This document shows, in pieces, positions 48,661 to 59,268 of a stretch of 64,000 bases of DNA; position 1 is the first letter of the stretch, and each line of letters begins with the position of its first letter. Source of the DNA: Agelas oroides (taxonomy: Eukaryota > Porifera > Demospongiae > Agelasida > Agelasidae); the NCBI GenBank assembly GCA_949130485.1, contig OX422194.1, positions 4,166,699 to 4,230,698 of the forward strand. Reading direction: 5' to 3'. The notes below the pieces were generated by a model. That model did no database searches. It was given only the letters and a program-made list of their open reading frames with translations, and was not told the DNA's origin. Position numbers and translations under genes: made by a program.

Positions 48661-51320
48661 AGTCTCTGCTGGTTTCTAGTGGTCTCCAGTAGTCTCCAGT
48701 GGTCCCTGCAGGTCTCCAGTGGTCTCTACTGGTCTCCAGTGGTCTCTGCTGGTCTCCAGGGGTCTCTGCTGGTATCCAGTGGTCTCCAGTGGTCCCTGCA
48801 GGTCTCCAGTGCTCTCTACTGGTCTCTGCTGGTCTCCACTGGTCTCCAGGGGTCTCTGCTGGTCTCCAGTAGTCTCCAGTGGTCTCTGCAGGTCTCCAGT
48901 GGTCTCTACCAGTCTCTGCTGGTCTCCAGGGGTCTCTGCTGGTCTCCAGTGGTCTCTGCTGGTCTCTGTAGCCTCGTTCCCAGGCCCTGCGCGCGTTTGT
49001 CGCTTTAATACAGTACGAAATTCGCGCAGAGGGCCTGGGCTCGTTCATCACGTGATGTGTGCCGCAGGACGCGCGTTTGTACGTCACACCAGATACATAG
49101 GCCGCGCCGTGTTGGTTGTAGAGATAACCACAAATGGAGTTGGAAGAACCTGGAACAGGTCACGCGCGTACGATAGACTACAATAGTAAACTCGAGCTGA
49201 AGAAGACGAGGAGCCGAAATCCAGGGTCGACCTACTAACACGATGTGGCAAGGTATCTGAATATAGATGTCTACTATCCAGCTAAACATGGCAGCTTGTG
49301 CTCTTTCGCTGCCGAGACTTTTAGCATTTAGGTAAGTTCGCACACGAACCATTACTGTGATCTATGTGGGCCTCTTTCAACGCTAAACTGGGCGCTAGCT
49401 CATCTATGACATCATTGATTCCAGTATAATGGACGTGACGTAAGCTGCGGCACATCACGTGATGAACGAGCCCAGGCCCGGGCCCTCTGCGCGAATTTCG
49501 TACTGCAAGCGACGAACGCGCAGGGCCTGGGAACGAGGCTAGGTCTCTGCCGGTATCTAATGGTCTCTGCCGGTATCTAATGGTCTCTGCCGGTCTGTGC
49601 TGGTCTCTGCTGGTCTCTGCTGGTCTCTGCTGGTCTCTGCTGGTCTCTGCTAGTCTCTGCTGGTCTCTGCTGGTCTCTGCCCGTCTCTGCTGCTCTCTGC
49701 TGCTCTCTGCCCGTCTCTGCCGGTCTCTGCTGGTCTCTGCCCGTCTCTGCCGGTCTCTGCTGGTCTCTGCCGGTCTCTGCTGGTCTCTGCTGGTCTCTGC
49801 TGGTCTCCAGTGGTCTCCACTGGTCTCTGTTGGTCTCCAGTAGTCTACAGTGGTCTCTGCAGGTCTCCAGCGGTCTCTACTGGTCTCTGCCGGTCTCCAG
49901 GGGTCTCTGCTGGTCTCCAGTTGTCTCTGCCAGTCTCTGCTGGTCTCTGCTGGTCTCTGTCGCGGTCTCCACTGGTCTCTGCTGGTATCCAGTGGTCTCT
50001 GCTGGTCTCCAGTGATCACCAGTGGTCTCTGCCGGTCTCTACAGGTCTCTGCTGGTCTCCAGGGGTCTCTGCCGGTCTCTGCTTGTCTCTACTGGTCTCT
50101 CCTGGTCTCTAGTGGTCTCTAGTGGTCTCTGTTGGTCTCTGTTTGTCTCTGCTGGTCTCCAGTGGTCTCTGCAGCTCTCCAGTGGTCTCTTTTGGTCTCT
50201 GCCGGTCTCTACTGGTCTCTGCTGGTCTCCAGGGGTCTCTGCCGGTCTCTCCTGTTCTCTGCTTGTCTCTACTGGTCTCTGCTGGTCTCTAGTGGTCTCT
50301 GTTGTCTCTGCTGGTCTCCAGTGGTCTCTGCAGGTCTCCATGCAGTGGTCTCTTTTGGTCTCTGCTTGTCTCTACTGGTCTCTGCTGGTCTCTAGTGGTC
50401 TCTGTTGTCTCTGCTGGTCTCCAGTGGTCTCTGCAGGTCTCCATGCAGTGGTCTCTTTTGGTCTCTGCTGGTCTCCAGTGGTCTCTGCATGCTAGTCTCC
50501 AGGGGTCTCTGCTGGTCTCCAGTGCTCTCCAGTGCTCTCTGCTGGTCTCCAGGGGTCTCTGCTGGTCTCTACTGGTCTCGGCTGGTCTCCAGGGGTCTCT
50601 GCCAGTCTCTGCTGGTCTCTACTGGTCTCTGCTCGTCTCCAGTGGTCTCTGCTGGTCTCCAGGGGTCTCTACTGGTCTCTAGTGGTCTCCAGTAGTCTCT
50701 GCTGGTCGCCAGTGGTCTCCAGTGGTCTCTGCTGGTTTCCAGGGGTCTCTGCCATTCTCTACTGGTCTCCAGGGGTCTCTGCCAATCTCTGCTGGTCTCT
50801 GCAGGTCTCCAGTGGTCTCTGTTGGTCTCTGCTGGTTTTCTGCTGGTCTCTACTGGTCTCTGCTGGTCTCCAGTGGTCTCTACTGGTCTCTGCCGGTCTC
50901 TGCCGGTCTCTGCTGGTCTCCAGGGGTCTCTGCTGGTCTCTAGTGGTCTCCAGTGGTCTCTGCTGGTATCCAGTGGTCTCTGCTGGTCTCCAGTGATCGC
51001 CAGTGGTCTCTGCCGGTCTCTGCTGGTCTCTGCTGGTCTCTACTGGTCTCTGCTGGTCTCTACTTGTCTCTACTCGTCTCCAGTGGTCTCTGCTGGTCTC
51101 CAGTGGTCTCTGCCTGTCTCTGCTGGTCTCTGCTGGTCTCTAGTGGTCTCCAGTGCTCTCCAGTTGTCTCTGCTGGTCTCTGCCTTTCTCTCCCGGTCTC
51201 TGCCAGTCTCTGCTGGTTTCCAGTGGTCTCCACTGCTCATCATGCAGTGGTCTCTGCTAATCTCTGCTAATCTCTGCTAGTCTCTGCTGCATGGTCTCTG
51301 CTAGTTTCTACTGGTCTCTG
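48661..51320 (+). repeat. 10-bp satellite array, left arm
   Basis: Alternating decamers GGTCTCTGCT and GGTCTCCAGT (with variants such as GGTCTCTACT and GGTCTCTGCC), interrupted by the 569-bp MITE at 48971-49539. Because 10 is not a multiple of three, every frame stays open and repeats the same ten-residue motif, so the apparent proteins are not evidence of genes. Confidence 0.92.
48971..49539. mobile_element. 569-bp MITE nested in satellite arm
   Basis: Bounded by TA (48969-48970, 49540-49541). It begins GCCTCGTTCCCAGGCCCTGC and ends with the inverse, with terminal repeats over 100 bp long including CATCACGTGATG near each inner end. The centre has an ATG-started stretch (about 49288) reading MAACALSLPRLLAF and ending at AG|GTAAGTTCG, a consensus splice donor. 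Confidence 0.8.
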
Positions 51321-51733
51321 TAGAGACCACTAGCGAGGAGAGGAGGCCAGCAGAGACCACTGCGTGCATGATGACCAGTGGAAACCAGGAGAGACAACTA
51401 CAGACTGACAGAGACCGGCAGAGAGCAGCAAAGACCAGTATAGAGACCAACAGAGACCAGTAGAGACCAGCAGAGACCGGCAGAGACCATGCACTGGAGA
51501 CCAGCAGAGACGACTGGAGACCAGCAGAGGCCAGTAGAGACCAGCGGAGACCACTGGAGACCAGCAGAGACCAGTATAGAGATCAGCAGAGACCACTGGA
51601 GACCAGCAGAGACCAGTGGAGATCAGCAGAGACCGCTGGAGACCAGCAGAGACCACTGGAGACTACTGGAGAGACTGGAGACTAGCAGAGACCAGCAGAG
51701 ACCACTGGAGACCAGCAGAGACCCCTGGAGACA
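51321..51733 (-). repeat. 10-bp satellite array, right arm (proximal part)
   Basis: Same decamers in opposite orientation (GAGACCAGCA/GAGACCACTG). The turn is a small palindrome GGTCTCTGTAGAGACC at 51313-51328. The array is cut at about 51733 by the nested retrotransposon and resumes at about 56545. Confidence 0.9.
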
Positions 51734-51800
51734 GATGTTTTCTGTCGTTTGAATGTAATGAATTAGACGGAAAACAAGCTCCTATATTGTTGGCATTGCC

Positions 51801-51918
51801 GCATGCACTAGTGCAACAATACTACATTCGCATGCACTAGTGCAACAATACTACATTCCTATCCTCACATTCATGCACTATGCATGAATGTGAGGATAGG
51901 AATGTAGTATTGTTGCAC
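51801..51918. repeat. Direct repeat and 38-bp perfect hairpin at 5' end of YR element
   Basis: A 29-bp unit (GCATGCACTAGTGCAACAAT..) is repeated back to back at 51801-51829 and 51830-51858. Overlapping it, 51840-51877 is a perfect inverse of 51881-51918 around a 3-nt loop. Such structured ends are plausible recombination or replication substrates of a YR element. Confidence 0.8.
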
Positions 51919-51965
51919 GATGGTAACATAGGAATGCTAGGTTGAGGCAACAGTGGCATGCAAGC

Positions 51966-51978
51966 TGGGGTATTTAAA
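51966..51978 (+). promoter_or_regulatory. TATA-like motif upstream of gag ORF
   Basis: GGTATTTAAAGC lies about 125 bp before the ATG at 52099. A possible promoter of the retrotransposon, by motif only. Confidence 0.3.
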
Positions 51979-52098
51979 GCTGCAAGGTTGGGGATGCTGC
52001 TGTTCTCTCAGCAACTATACTGACTGCCACAGTTTGAAGTTCGCGACTCCTTCATCTCACTCCATCTCCGAAGCGCTCCATCTCCGAGGCGACCCGTC

Positions 52099-52818
52099 AT
52101 GACGGAAGACGAGGATACTAGCGCGCCGGTGACAAAGGCGGAATTCAATCGACCGCTCGCAGCAATGGAAGGAGTACAGGATCAAATACAGACAATGAAA
52201 CGTGAACTGTCGTCGGAGAGAGAGGCAGCTAGCGAGAGCCTGGCGAAAAGAATCCGGCTAGACCGCGGCCTGGTTTTCAAGAGGAAGACGCACGAAAAAC
52301 AACATTGTTTCAACGAAGAGGTTCGAGAAAAAATCTCGTCAGCCGCAAATTCCCTCGATTCCGCGCCTCCTGCAGTGGAACGAGCAAAAGAGGCATTGAG
52401 GGAAGGTGAGCGCCTTCTGGTTGCACGGCAGAAGGCCATTAGAATAGCCGATCGATCTGAGTTCGGCTGGGCTACCGTGGACGAGTACGAGGAGGACGAG
52501 CTGGCCGAAAACTCGGACGATGAGAAGCGTTTATATAGGGCCGAGATGCGAGCCGGCCGTATAAAACTTAAGGCTGCAGCAGCCAAGAATAGGAAGAGAA
52601 AAGAGCTCCTCAGGAAGGACTGGAGGTCTAAAGTCCAGCTGCAGACTGGCAGCCCTACTACCAGCGATGCTGGTTTAGTGAGTTCACAGCGGTCCTCCTC
52701 TAGCTCGTCCGGGTCTATCCCCGTTGTCCATGGTCTTGGGCCCTGTTTCTTGTGTGGAAAGATGGGCCATTTTAGGAAATCATGCCCTCTTGTTATGTCC
52801 CAAACTATGTCTAAGTGA
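52099..52818 (+). CDS. Gag-like nucleocapsid ORF of YR retrotransposon
   Basis: A 239-residue intact frame starting MTEDEDTSAPVTKAEFN. The N-terminal half is a charged, probably coiled-coil region (ESLAKRIRLDRG, VERAKEALREGERLL). An acidic patch (DEYEEDELAENSDDEKR) and a basic stretch follow. The end carries the zinc knuckle CFLCGKMGHFRKSC (C-x2-C-x4-H-x4-C), typical of Gag RNA-binding proteins. It would package element RNA. It is the least damaged ORF of the element. No family-specific name can be given. Confidence 0.75.
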   Translation: MTEDEDTSAPVTKAEFNRPLAAMEGVQDQIQTMKRELSSEREAASESLAKRIRLDRGLVFKRKTHEKQHCFNEEVREKISSAANSLDSAPPAVERAKEALREGERLLVARQKAIRIADRSEFGWATVDEYEEDELAENSDDEKRLYRAEMRAGRIKLKAAAAKNRKRKELLRKDWRSKVQLQTGSPTTSDAGLVSSQRSSSSSSGSIPVVHGLGPCFLCGKMGHFRKSCPLVMSQTMSK

Positions 52819-52859
52819 TTGATGCACTTGCATAGTACTTGTCATCTATGATGCACTTG

Positions 52860-55038
52860 CATAACTTATGGTAGATGCATAAATGTTTCTTCTCTGGATG
52901 TGCAGATTGTAATCCTGGCACCATCACTGATTACAACTTTGATCTGGATGATTCAGACTTCCTGACTTTCACAAGCCAGCATGAATTCCAAGCACATGAG
53001 GCTGTGAGCCTAAGTGAGTCCACACCTGTAAATGTCCAAGGGAGATTGAGGAAGCATTCCTCATTTTGGACCGGGGACTTAGAAGCCTCTGATTTTGTAA
53101 GAGAAATTGTGCTCTACAGATACCGTATCCCCTTTCTTGCAAACCCTGCCCCTGTTTTTCGTTATAACCACCAGTCTGCTCTGCAGAATGAGCAGTTTGT
53201 CTCTGAAGCAATTGACGAGCTTGTTACAGGGTTGTGTTCTACCTCAATTTGAGTGCCCACTTGTATGTAGCCCCTTATCGGTTGTCCAGAGTAGTAAAGG
53301 GAAACGTAGACTGGTAACTGACCTGCGTTATCTTAACCAGTACCTCCCAGAGCAGAAGTTCAAATATGAAGGTCTAAACCTAGTGCCACACATGTTTGTT
53401 CAAGGGGACTGGTTTTTTACATTTGACCTAAAATCTGGATACCACCATATTGATATTCACGAGGATTACTGGAGGTACCTTGGGTTTTCATGGGGCAATC
53501 GTGATCCCCGGAAGTTTTATGCATTTCGAGTGCTTCCATTTGGCCTTGCATCAGCTTGCTATGTATTCACTAAGCTGCTCTGGCCTTTGGTAAAATGCTG
53601 GAGAGCCAGAGGCATTAGAGCAATTGTTTACATTGATGATGGTATCATCACCTCTAGCTCAAAGTCACTGAGTATTGAGCATAGGGATTTAGTGTTGGAT
53701 GACCTGAAGCGAGCGGGTTTCGTTCTTAATGTAGCCAAGTGTTGTTTAGAGCCTAGCCAGGTTGGAAAGTGGCTTGGATTCATCATTGACTTATATTAAG
53801 TAGAGGGTAAGTTCGAAGTACCCGAGGAGAAACTGACTAAACTTCGTGCATTCATACAGTCAATTTATGGGCTTGAAAGAGCTCCAGCCCGTATCTTGGC
53901 TAGTATTATTATTTCCATGGCCTTAGCAATTGGCTCGGTCTCTAGACTGAGAACAAGAGCCTTATATTCTGTACTTAACACGAGGAGGTCATGGGCTGAT
54001 AAGCTGTATCTGTCTAAGGAAGCTTGGGAGGAACTCCAGTTTTGGCTAGAGAGTGTTGAACTTTTCAACAGAAACCCAATTTGGTTCAGTTCAGGCACTG
54101 CCAGACTTGTGCATTCAGATGCTAGTGGCAGTGGATACGGCGGGTATGTTGTGGAGCTCAGCAATGATGTTGCACAAGGCCACTGGACACGAGAAGAGGT
54201 GGCATTGAGTTCTACTTGGAGAGAGCTCAAGGCTGTTTACCTGGTTCTCCTCTCATTTGCGCAGCGATTGGCAGGACATACAGTGAAATGGTTCACGGAC
54301 AACCAAGGTGTGGTGTCCATCATCACCTCTGGTTCTAGAAGACAACACCTACAGGATGGCGCAATGGCCATCTTTGAGGTATGCCTACAGTATAGCATCA
54401 AACTAGAGACGGAATGGATCCCACGCAGTTCAAACAAGCGGGCGGACCACATCAGTAGAATTGTAGACTACGATGACTGGAGTGTGGACCCACATGTTTT
54501 GCAAGCACTGGATGCTAGATGGGGGCCACATACCATAGACTGTTTTACCTCAGGCTATAATGCACTTTTGCCTCAGTTTCATAGTAGGTTCTGGTCACCT
54601 GGAGCTGAGGCTGTGGACACATTCACTACCAACTGGGGAGGCGAGGTAAATTGGTGGGTGCCCTCTTTACACCTTGTTTCTTGGACCATACGCCATGCAG
54701 CCCACTGTAAAGCTAAGGGCACCTTATTAATAAATATACCAAGATGGAAGTCTGCCCCATTTTGGCCAATCCTTTGCCCGGACGGTCGGCACCTTGCTGC
54801 ATTTGTACAGCAATGGTGGCCAATTAACTATTACCCCTCGTTATTTTGGGAAGGTCGTAGTGGTAACAACTTGGGAAACTCAATGAACTCAGATTCTGTA
54901 GTACTAGCTTTATTTATACAGTACCACTCAGACTCAGTAAATGTGGTTTTTGTACTCTGTATGGTTGTGAAATGTGTAACTAGGTTATGCTTGTATATTA
55001 TTGGTTACGTCAACCAGCGAAGTCACAATTCAGTTTAG
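52860..55038 (+). pseudogene. RT-RNase H polyprotein of YR retrotransposon (frameshifted)
   Basis: The frame from about 52875 (HKCFFSGCADCNPG..) shifts at about 53225 into the RT core, with RRLVTDLRYLNQ, FTFDLKSGYHHIDI, LPFGLASACYVFTKLL and the catalytic YIDDGI. A TAA at 53797-53799 interrupts the connection. The same frame continues with RNase H: VHSDASGSGYGGYV, TDNQGVVSII and NKRADHISR. It ends in a domain (CFTSGYNALLPQFHSRFWSP, AVDTFTTNW) that follows RNase H in DIRS/Ngaro elements. RT copies element RNA and RNase H removes it. With one shift and one stop it is inactive as read. Confidence 0.8.
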
Positions 55039-55490
55039 TGGAGTCTTGTGCAATGTTATGGACCACAGTGGTCTAAGAGAGAAAGATTGGGGCTTGCGGG
55101 CCATCAGTTAGAATGCCATGGATGGACGTATCGTGGGCCATCAGTTAGAAGGTCATTGATGGACATATCGCATAGGCCTAAGGGGCTTGAGTCGGGGTTT
55201 GTGGGCCCTTAACTGAGACACTGCCGTTGGTGGGTACATGGATAGACCAGTGGGGTCATGAACTAGGCCTTGGGCCCTCAGTTCAAATACTTTCGTGTCG
55301 TCACTAGGAGCTGTGAGTACAGATCTGAGGAGATCTACAAGCTTGTGCACTGAGTACCCTCGCAAGTGTTAGTCTTGTGGGGTTTATGTTGACTGCTGAC
55401 CCTCACTATTCACATATACCTGTGATGGATACTATTATTTTAAGCGTAATTAATGCACAGCAGCAACAACAAATCCACTGATAGCATCCA
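55039..55490. other. Non-coding linker in YR element
   Basis: Between the RT-RNase H frame and the recombinase. Contains short repeated words (GGGCCATCAGTTAGAA twice, GGGCCCTTAACTGAG and related). No gene seen. Confidence 0.5.
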
Positions 55491-55492
55491 TT

Positions 55493-56222
55493 ATGCCTTC
55501 TCTTTCCTGTTCAGACGTTTTCATGCAGGCTACCTGGCAGGAGCTTGCATCTTTACAAGACCCTGACCTGTGTGAGTTAGCCAGGTTCCTGCCTGAAGTA
55601 GTTCTTAGGAGTAAAGCTCCTTCTACAGTTAGGAAGTATAATGTAGTGGTGCCTTCCTGCGTTGGAAACAGTGGGCTCAGAAAAAGAATGCTAAAATTCG
55701 TATACTCCCGGCCAGTCCACTACATGTAGCTCTATACCTTGCCTTCCTTATCTGTAAGTCAGCTACCAGTGCCCCAGTAGTGGAAGCATCAAACGCATTG
55801 TCCTGGGCACACCAGTTAGCTTGTGTCGAGGATGTCTTCTTGTTAAGCAAGTGCTTGCAGGTGCAAAACGCATCTTAGCCCATAGAACTCAGAAGAAGGA
55901 GCCAATTACACCAGCAATTTTGGAACAGCTTGTCAGTAAATTCGCGGGTAAAGAGGCACCCCTTTCAGATATCCGTATTGTGACTGTCTGTTTGATTGGT
56001 TTTGCTGGTTTTCTGAGGTTTAACGAGATAGCCAACCTTAAAGAAGGTTATGTCCAGGTTTTTGATGAACACATGGACAATACCGTGATGGAGCCTGGGT
56101 AACCATTGCACGTTCTAGTTCTCCAACATGCCCAGTCCAGATGCTGGAACGATACAGCAAACTGGGTAACATTGGGAGTTCCCCAGACATGCTCCTATTT
56201 AGAGGCATTGTCCACACTGGGA
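55493..56222 (+). pseudogene. Tyrosine recombinase of YR retrotransposon (frameshifted, incomplete)
   Basis: N-terminal core-binding half: LARFLPEVVLRSKAPSTVRK, then in another frame GAFLRWKQWAQKKNAK and HVALYLAFL. Catalytic half: TPAILEQLVSKFAGK and CLIGFAGFLRFNEIANL, where the Arg after FL is the first catalytic arginine. A further frame change leads to WVTIARSSSPTCPVQMLERY. The H-x-x-R block and the catalytic Tyr were not found before two poly-T runs (56258-56272, 56286-56301). This enzyme would integrate circular element DNA without target duplication; here it is dead. Confidence 0.7.
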
Positions 56223-56544
56223 CGTTTCGGTGATAATGGGTTTTTTCCTCCTTCACTGTTTTTTTTTTTTTTCCTTGTACCAAAGGTTTTTTTTTTTTTT
56301 TTGGAGTGTTTGGAGGTTTTTTCCCCTGAGTGCACTGGCCATGCACTCTAAATTAACTGTTCTATGCCTGCCCACTATTATGCGGCCCATCCCAGTTGTT
56401 GTCTTGTACATTTGTATTAGTACTGGGTTTTTGTACCGTCACCACCTGTGCAGTCTCATTACAGTTGCCTGACTACACAGTTGCCTGACTACCCCATGGA
56501 GGGTCAAGTGTTGTGTTGTGTATGAAGGGCTTAAATAGGAGCGG
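56223..56544. other. 3' region of YR element with poly-T runs
   Basis: Two T runs, then AT/GC-mixed sequence, with a short tandem GTTGCCTGACTACACA duplication near 56464-56492. No gene. Confidence 0.5.
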
Positions 56545-58669
56545 CAGAGACCAGCAGAGATCGGCATGCAGAGACCGGCAGAGAACTGCAGAGATCACTG
56601 GAGACCAGCAGAGACCAGTAGAGACCAGCAGAGACCAGCAGAGACCGGCAGAGACCAACAGAGACCACTGGAGAACGGCAGAGACCACTGGAGACCTGCA
56701 GAGACCACTGGAGACCTGCAGAGACCACTGGAGACCACTGGAGACCTGCAGAGACCACTGGAGACCTGCAGAGACCACTGGAGACCACTGGAGACCACTG
56801 GAGACCAACAGAGACAAGTGGAGACCAGCAGAGACCAGCAGAGACCGGCAGAGACCACTGGAGACCTGCAGAGACCACTGGAGACCAGCAGAGACCACTG
56901 GAGACCACTGGAGACCACTGGAGACCAACAGAGACCAGTGGAGACCAGCAGAGACCGGCAGAGACCAGTAGAGACCACTAGAGACCAGCAGAGACCACTG
57001 GCTGGAGACCAGGAGAGACCCCTGGATACCAGCAGACACCAGTGGAGACCAGCAGAGACCAGCAGAGACCGGCAGAGACCAGTAGAGACCACTGGAGACC
57101 AGCAGAGACCAGCAGAGACCGGCAGAGACCAGTAGAGACCACTGGAGACCAGCAGAGACCAGCAGAGACCAGCAGAGACCAGCAGAGACCAGCAGAGACC
57201 AGCAGAGACCACTGGAGACCAGTGGAGACCAGCAGAGACCAGTGGAGACCAGCAGAGACCAGCAGAGACCGGCAGAGACCACTAGAGATCAGCAGAGACC
57301 ACTGGAAACCTGCAGAGACCACTGGAGACCTGCAGAGACCACTGGAGACTACTGGAGACCAGCAGAGACTACTGGAGACCAGGAGAGACCAGCAGAGACC
57401 AGCAGAGACCGGCAGAGACCAGTAGAGACCACTGGAGACCAGCAGAGACCAGCAGAGACCAGCAGAGACCAGCAGAGACCAGCAGAGACCAGCAGAGACC
57501 AGCAGAGACCAGCAGAGACCAGCAGAGACTGGTAGAGACCACTTGAGACCTGCAGAGACCACTGGAGACTACTGGAGACCAGCAGAGACCCCTGGAGACC
57601 AGCAGAGGGAGACCAGCAGAGAGCAGCAGAGAGCAGCAGAGAGCAGCAGAGACCAGCAGAGACCGGCAGAGACCACTAGAGAGCACTGGAGACCTGCAGG
57701 GACCACTGGAGACTTACTGGATACCAGCAGAGACCCCTGGAGACCAGCAGAGACCACTGGAGACCACTGGAGACCAGCGGAGACCAGCAGAGACCAGTGG
57801 AGACCAGCAGAGACCAGCACAGACCGGCAGAGACCAGTAGAGACCATTAGAGACCGGCAGAGACCAGCAGAGACCACTGGAGACCAGCAGAGACCGGCAG
57901 AGACCAGTAGAGACCACTGGAGACCAGCAGAGACCAACAGAGACCCCTGGAGACCAGCAGAGACCACTGGAGACCAGCAGAGACCAGCAGAGACCAGCAG
58001 AGACCGGCAGAGACCAGTAGAGACCACTAGAGACCAGCAGACACCACTGGAGACCAGGAGAGACCTCTGGAGACCAGCAGAGACCAGTGGAGACCAGCAG
58101 AGACCGGCAGAGACCAGTAGAGACCACTGGAGACCAGCATGCAGAGACCAACAGAGACCACTGGAGACCACTGGAGACCAGCAGAGACCACTGGAGACTA
58201 CTGGAAACCAGCAGAGACCCCTGGAGACCAGGAGAGACCAGCAGAGACCAGCAGAGACCGGCAGAGACCAGTAGAGACCACTAGAGACCAGCAGAGACCA
58301 CTAGAGACCAGCAGAGACCACTGGAGACCTGCAGAGACCACTGGAGACCAGGAGAGACCCCTGGAGACCAGCAGAGACCAGTGGAGACCAGCAGAGACCA
58401 GCAGAGACCGGCAGAGACCAGTAGAGACCACTGGAGACCAGCAGAGACCAGCAGAGACCACTGGAGACCAGCAGAGACCAGCAGAGACCGGCAGAGACCA
58501 GTAGAGACCACTGGAGACCAGCAGAGACCAACAGAGACCACTGGAGACCAGCAGAGACCAGTAGAGACCACTGGAGACCAGCAGAGACCAACAGAGACCA
58601 CCGGAGACCTGCAGAGACCACTGGAGACCACTGGAGACTACTGGAGACCACTAGAAACCAGCAGAGACT
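56545..58669 (-). repeat. 10-bp satellite array, right arm (distal part)
   Basis: Decamers GAGACCAGCA, GAGACCACTG, GAGACCGGCA and GAGACCAGTA in many combinations. Higher-order blocks of 100-150 bp recur. Continues from the array at 51321-51733 across the nested retrotransposon. Confidence 0.92.
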
Positions 58670-58747
58670 ACTAATTATGTTGTAAACATGATGCAATTAT
58701 CATATAAAGATGATGTAATCTAGGCAATGGTGACATGGAGAACCACC
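58670..58747 (-). repeat. Right terminal inverted repeat of composite element
   Basis: Mirror of 48583-48660, ending GGAGAACCACC before the 9-bp target duplication CCATTTAAG at 58748-58756. Confidence 0.85.
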
Positions 58748-58851
58748 CCATTTAAGAGCCGAATGGTTGGGGACGGCCCAGGGAAATCCCCGTATTGGCT
58801 TGCGTTCACCATAGATTTCGACGGTCCAGTTGACACCCATAGTGGACCAAG

Positions 58852-59268
58852 ATGGATCAAGAACAGTACGATGAAATCTGTAGCGATCTAAACACTGGAA
58901 AGTTGCAATACTCGCTAAGAAGCTATCCCCGGTACGTAGTGAAAGAGGGGCAACTGTGCTACAAGCTGAGTTGGAGAACTTGGCCGCCACGAAAAGTATG
59001 TAGCACAGTCTGTACATGCATGTATAAGCATCGATCATGATGATTGTGTGCAGGTACATGTGTCTGTGTTGAGTTATGAGAGCCTTTTTCAGGTTGTTAC
59101 TGTGAGCAACAAGAAACGGGTCCTGGAAAACTGCCACTCACAGGGAAGAAAACACCTTGACACAAACGAGACACTGGCCAAGGTGTCAGAGCGGTACTAT
59201 TGGCCTGGGATGAAGGTTGATGTGGAAGAGTTTTGCCAATGTTGTGAGCAATGCCAGAGAACTAACAG
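58852..59268 (+). CDS. Small integrase-H2C2-type zinc-binding gene (two exons)
   Basis: Exon 1 (58852-58998) starts MDQEQYDEICSDLNTGKLQY and ends KLSWRTWPPRK at a GTATGT donor. Exon 2 (about 59093-59268) reads VVTVSNKKRVLENCHSQG..HLDTNETLAKVSERYYWPGM and ends CCEQCQRTNR at a GTTAGC donor-like site. The pattern H-x(5)-H...YYWPGM...C-x2-C is the integrase H2C2 zinc-binding domain found before retroviral-type integrase cores and in domesticated single-domain genes. No integrase core is seen downstream, so it may be a partial gene, a domesticated domain or a retroelement remnant. Its ATG is 96 bp from the target duplication of the composite element. Confidence 0.65.

Larger units (their letters stand above)
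51734..56544 (+). mobile_element. Tyrosine-recombinase retrotransposon (DIRS/Ngaro-like), decayed
   Basis: Nested in the right satellite arm. Order: 5' region with a hairpin, gag-like ORF with zinc knuckle, RT, RNase H, a DIRS/Ngaro-type C-terminal domain, then a tyrosine recombinase. The RT frame has a shift at about 53225 and an in-frame TAA at 53797; the YR has at least two frame changes and its last catalytic block was not found. So this copy cannot move by itself. Exact termini are uncertain; the limits given are where the satellite stops and restarts. No LTRs were seen, in line with a YR element. Confidence 0.8.
48583..58747. mobile_element. 10.2-kb composite fold-back transposon with satellite arms
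   Basis: Outer ends are inverted copies (GGTGGTTCTCCATGTCACCA at left, its inverse at right) and match over more than 130 bp with two or three differences. They are flanked by the perfect 9-bp duplication CCATTTAAG (48574-48582 and 58748-58756). Inside the ends, arms of a 10-bp satellite run GGTCTC on the left and GAGACC on the right, turning at about 51320. Removing the two nested insertions leaves arms of about 2.1 and 2.5 kb, a nearly symmetrical fold-back. A 9-bp duplication plus tandem-repeat arms is the known layout of FB elements (Mutator/P-like transposases). No transposase of that kind is present, so the element would have moved in trans. Confidence 0.85.

Noticed and set aside
49810-51280. 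Long Ser/Leu/Val/Trp-rich reading frames in the left satellite arm
   Set aside because: They are the 10-bp repeat read in every frame; no start context, splice structure or non-repeat sequence.
52182-52586. Minus-strand frame opposite the gag ORF
   Set aside because: Ser/Ala-rich shadow; the plus frame has the zinc knuckle.
56566-58504. Long ETSRDQQRP-type and complementary frames in the right satellite arm
   Set aside because: Same artefact on the other orientation of the array.
48661-58669. CRISPR-like array
   Set aside because: The units are contiguous decamers with no unique spacers of constant length, in a eukaryotic context and within a fold-back element.
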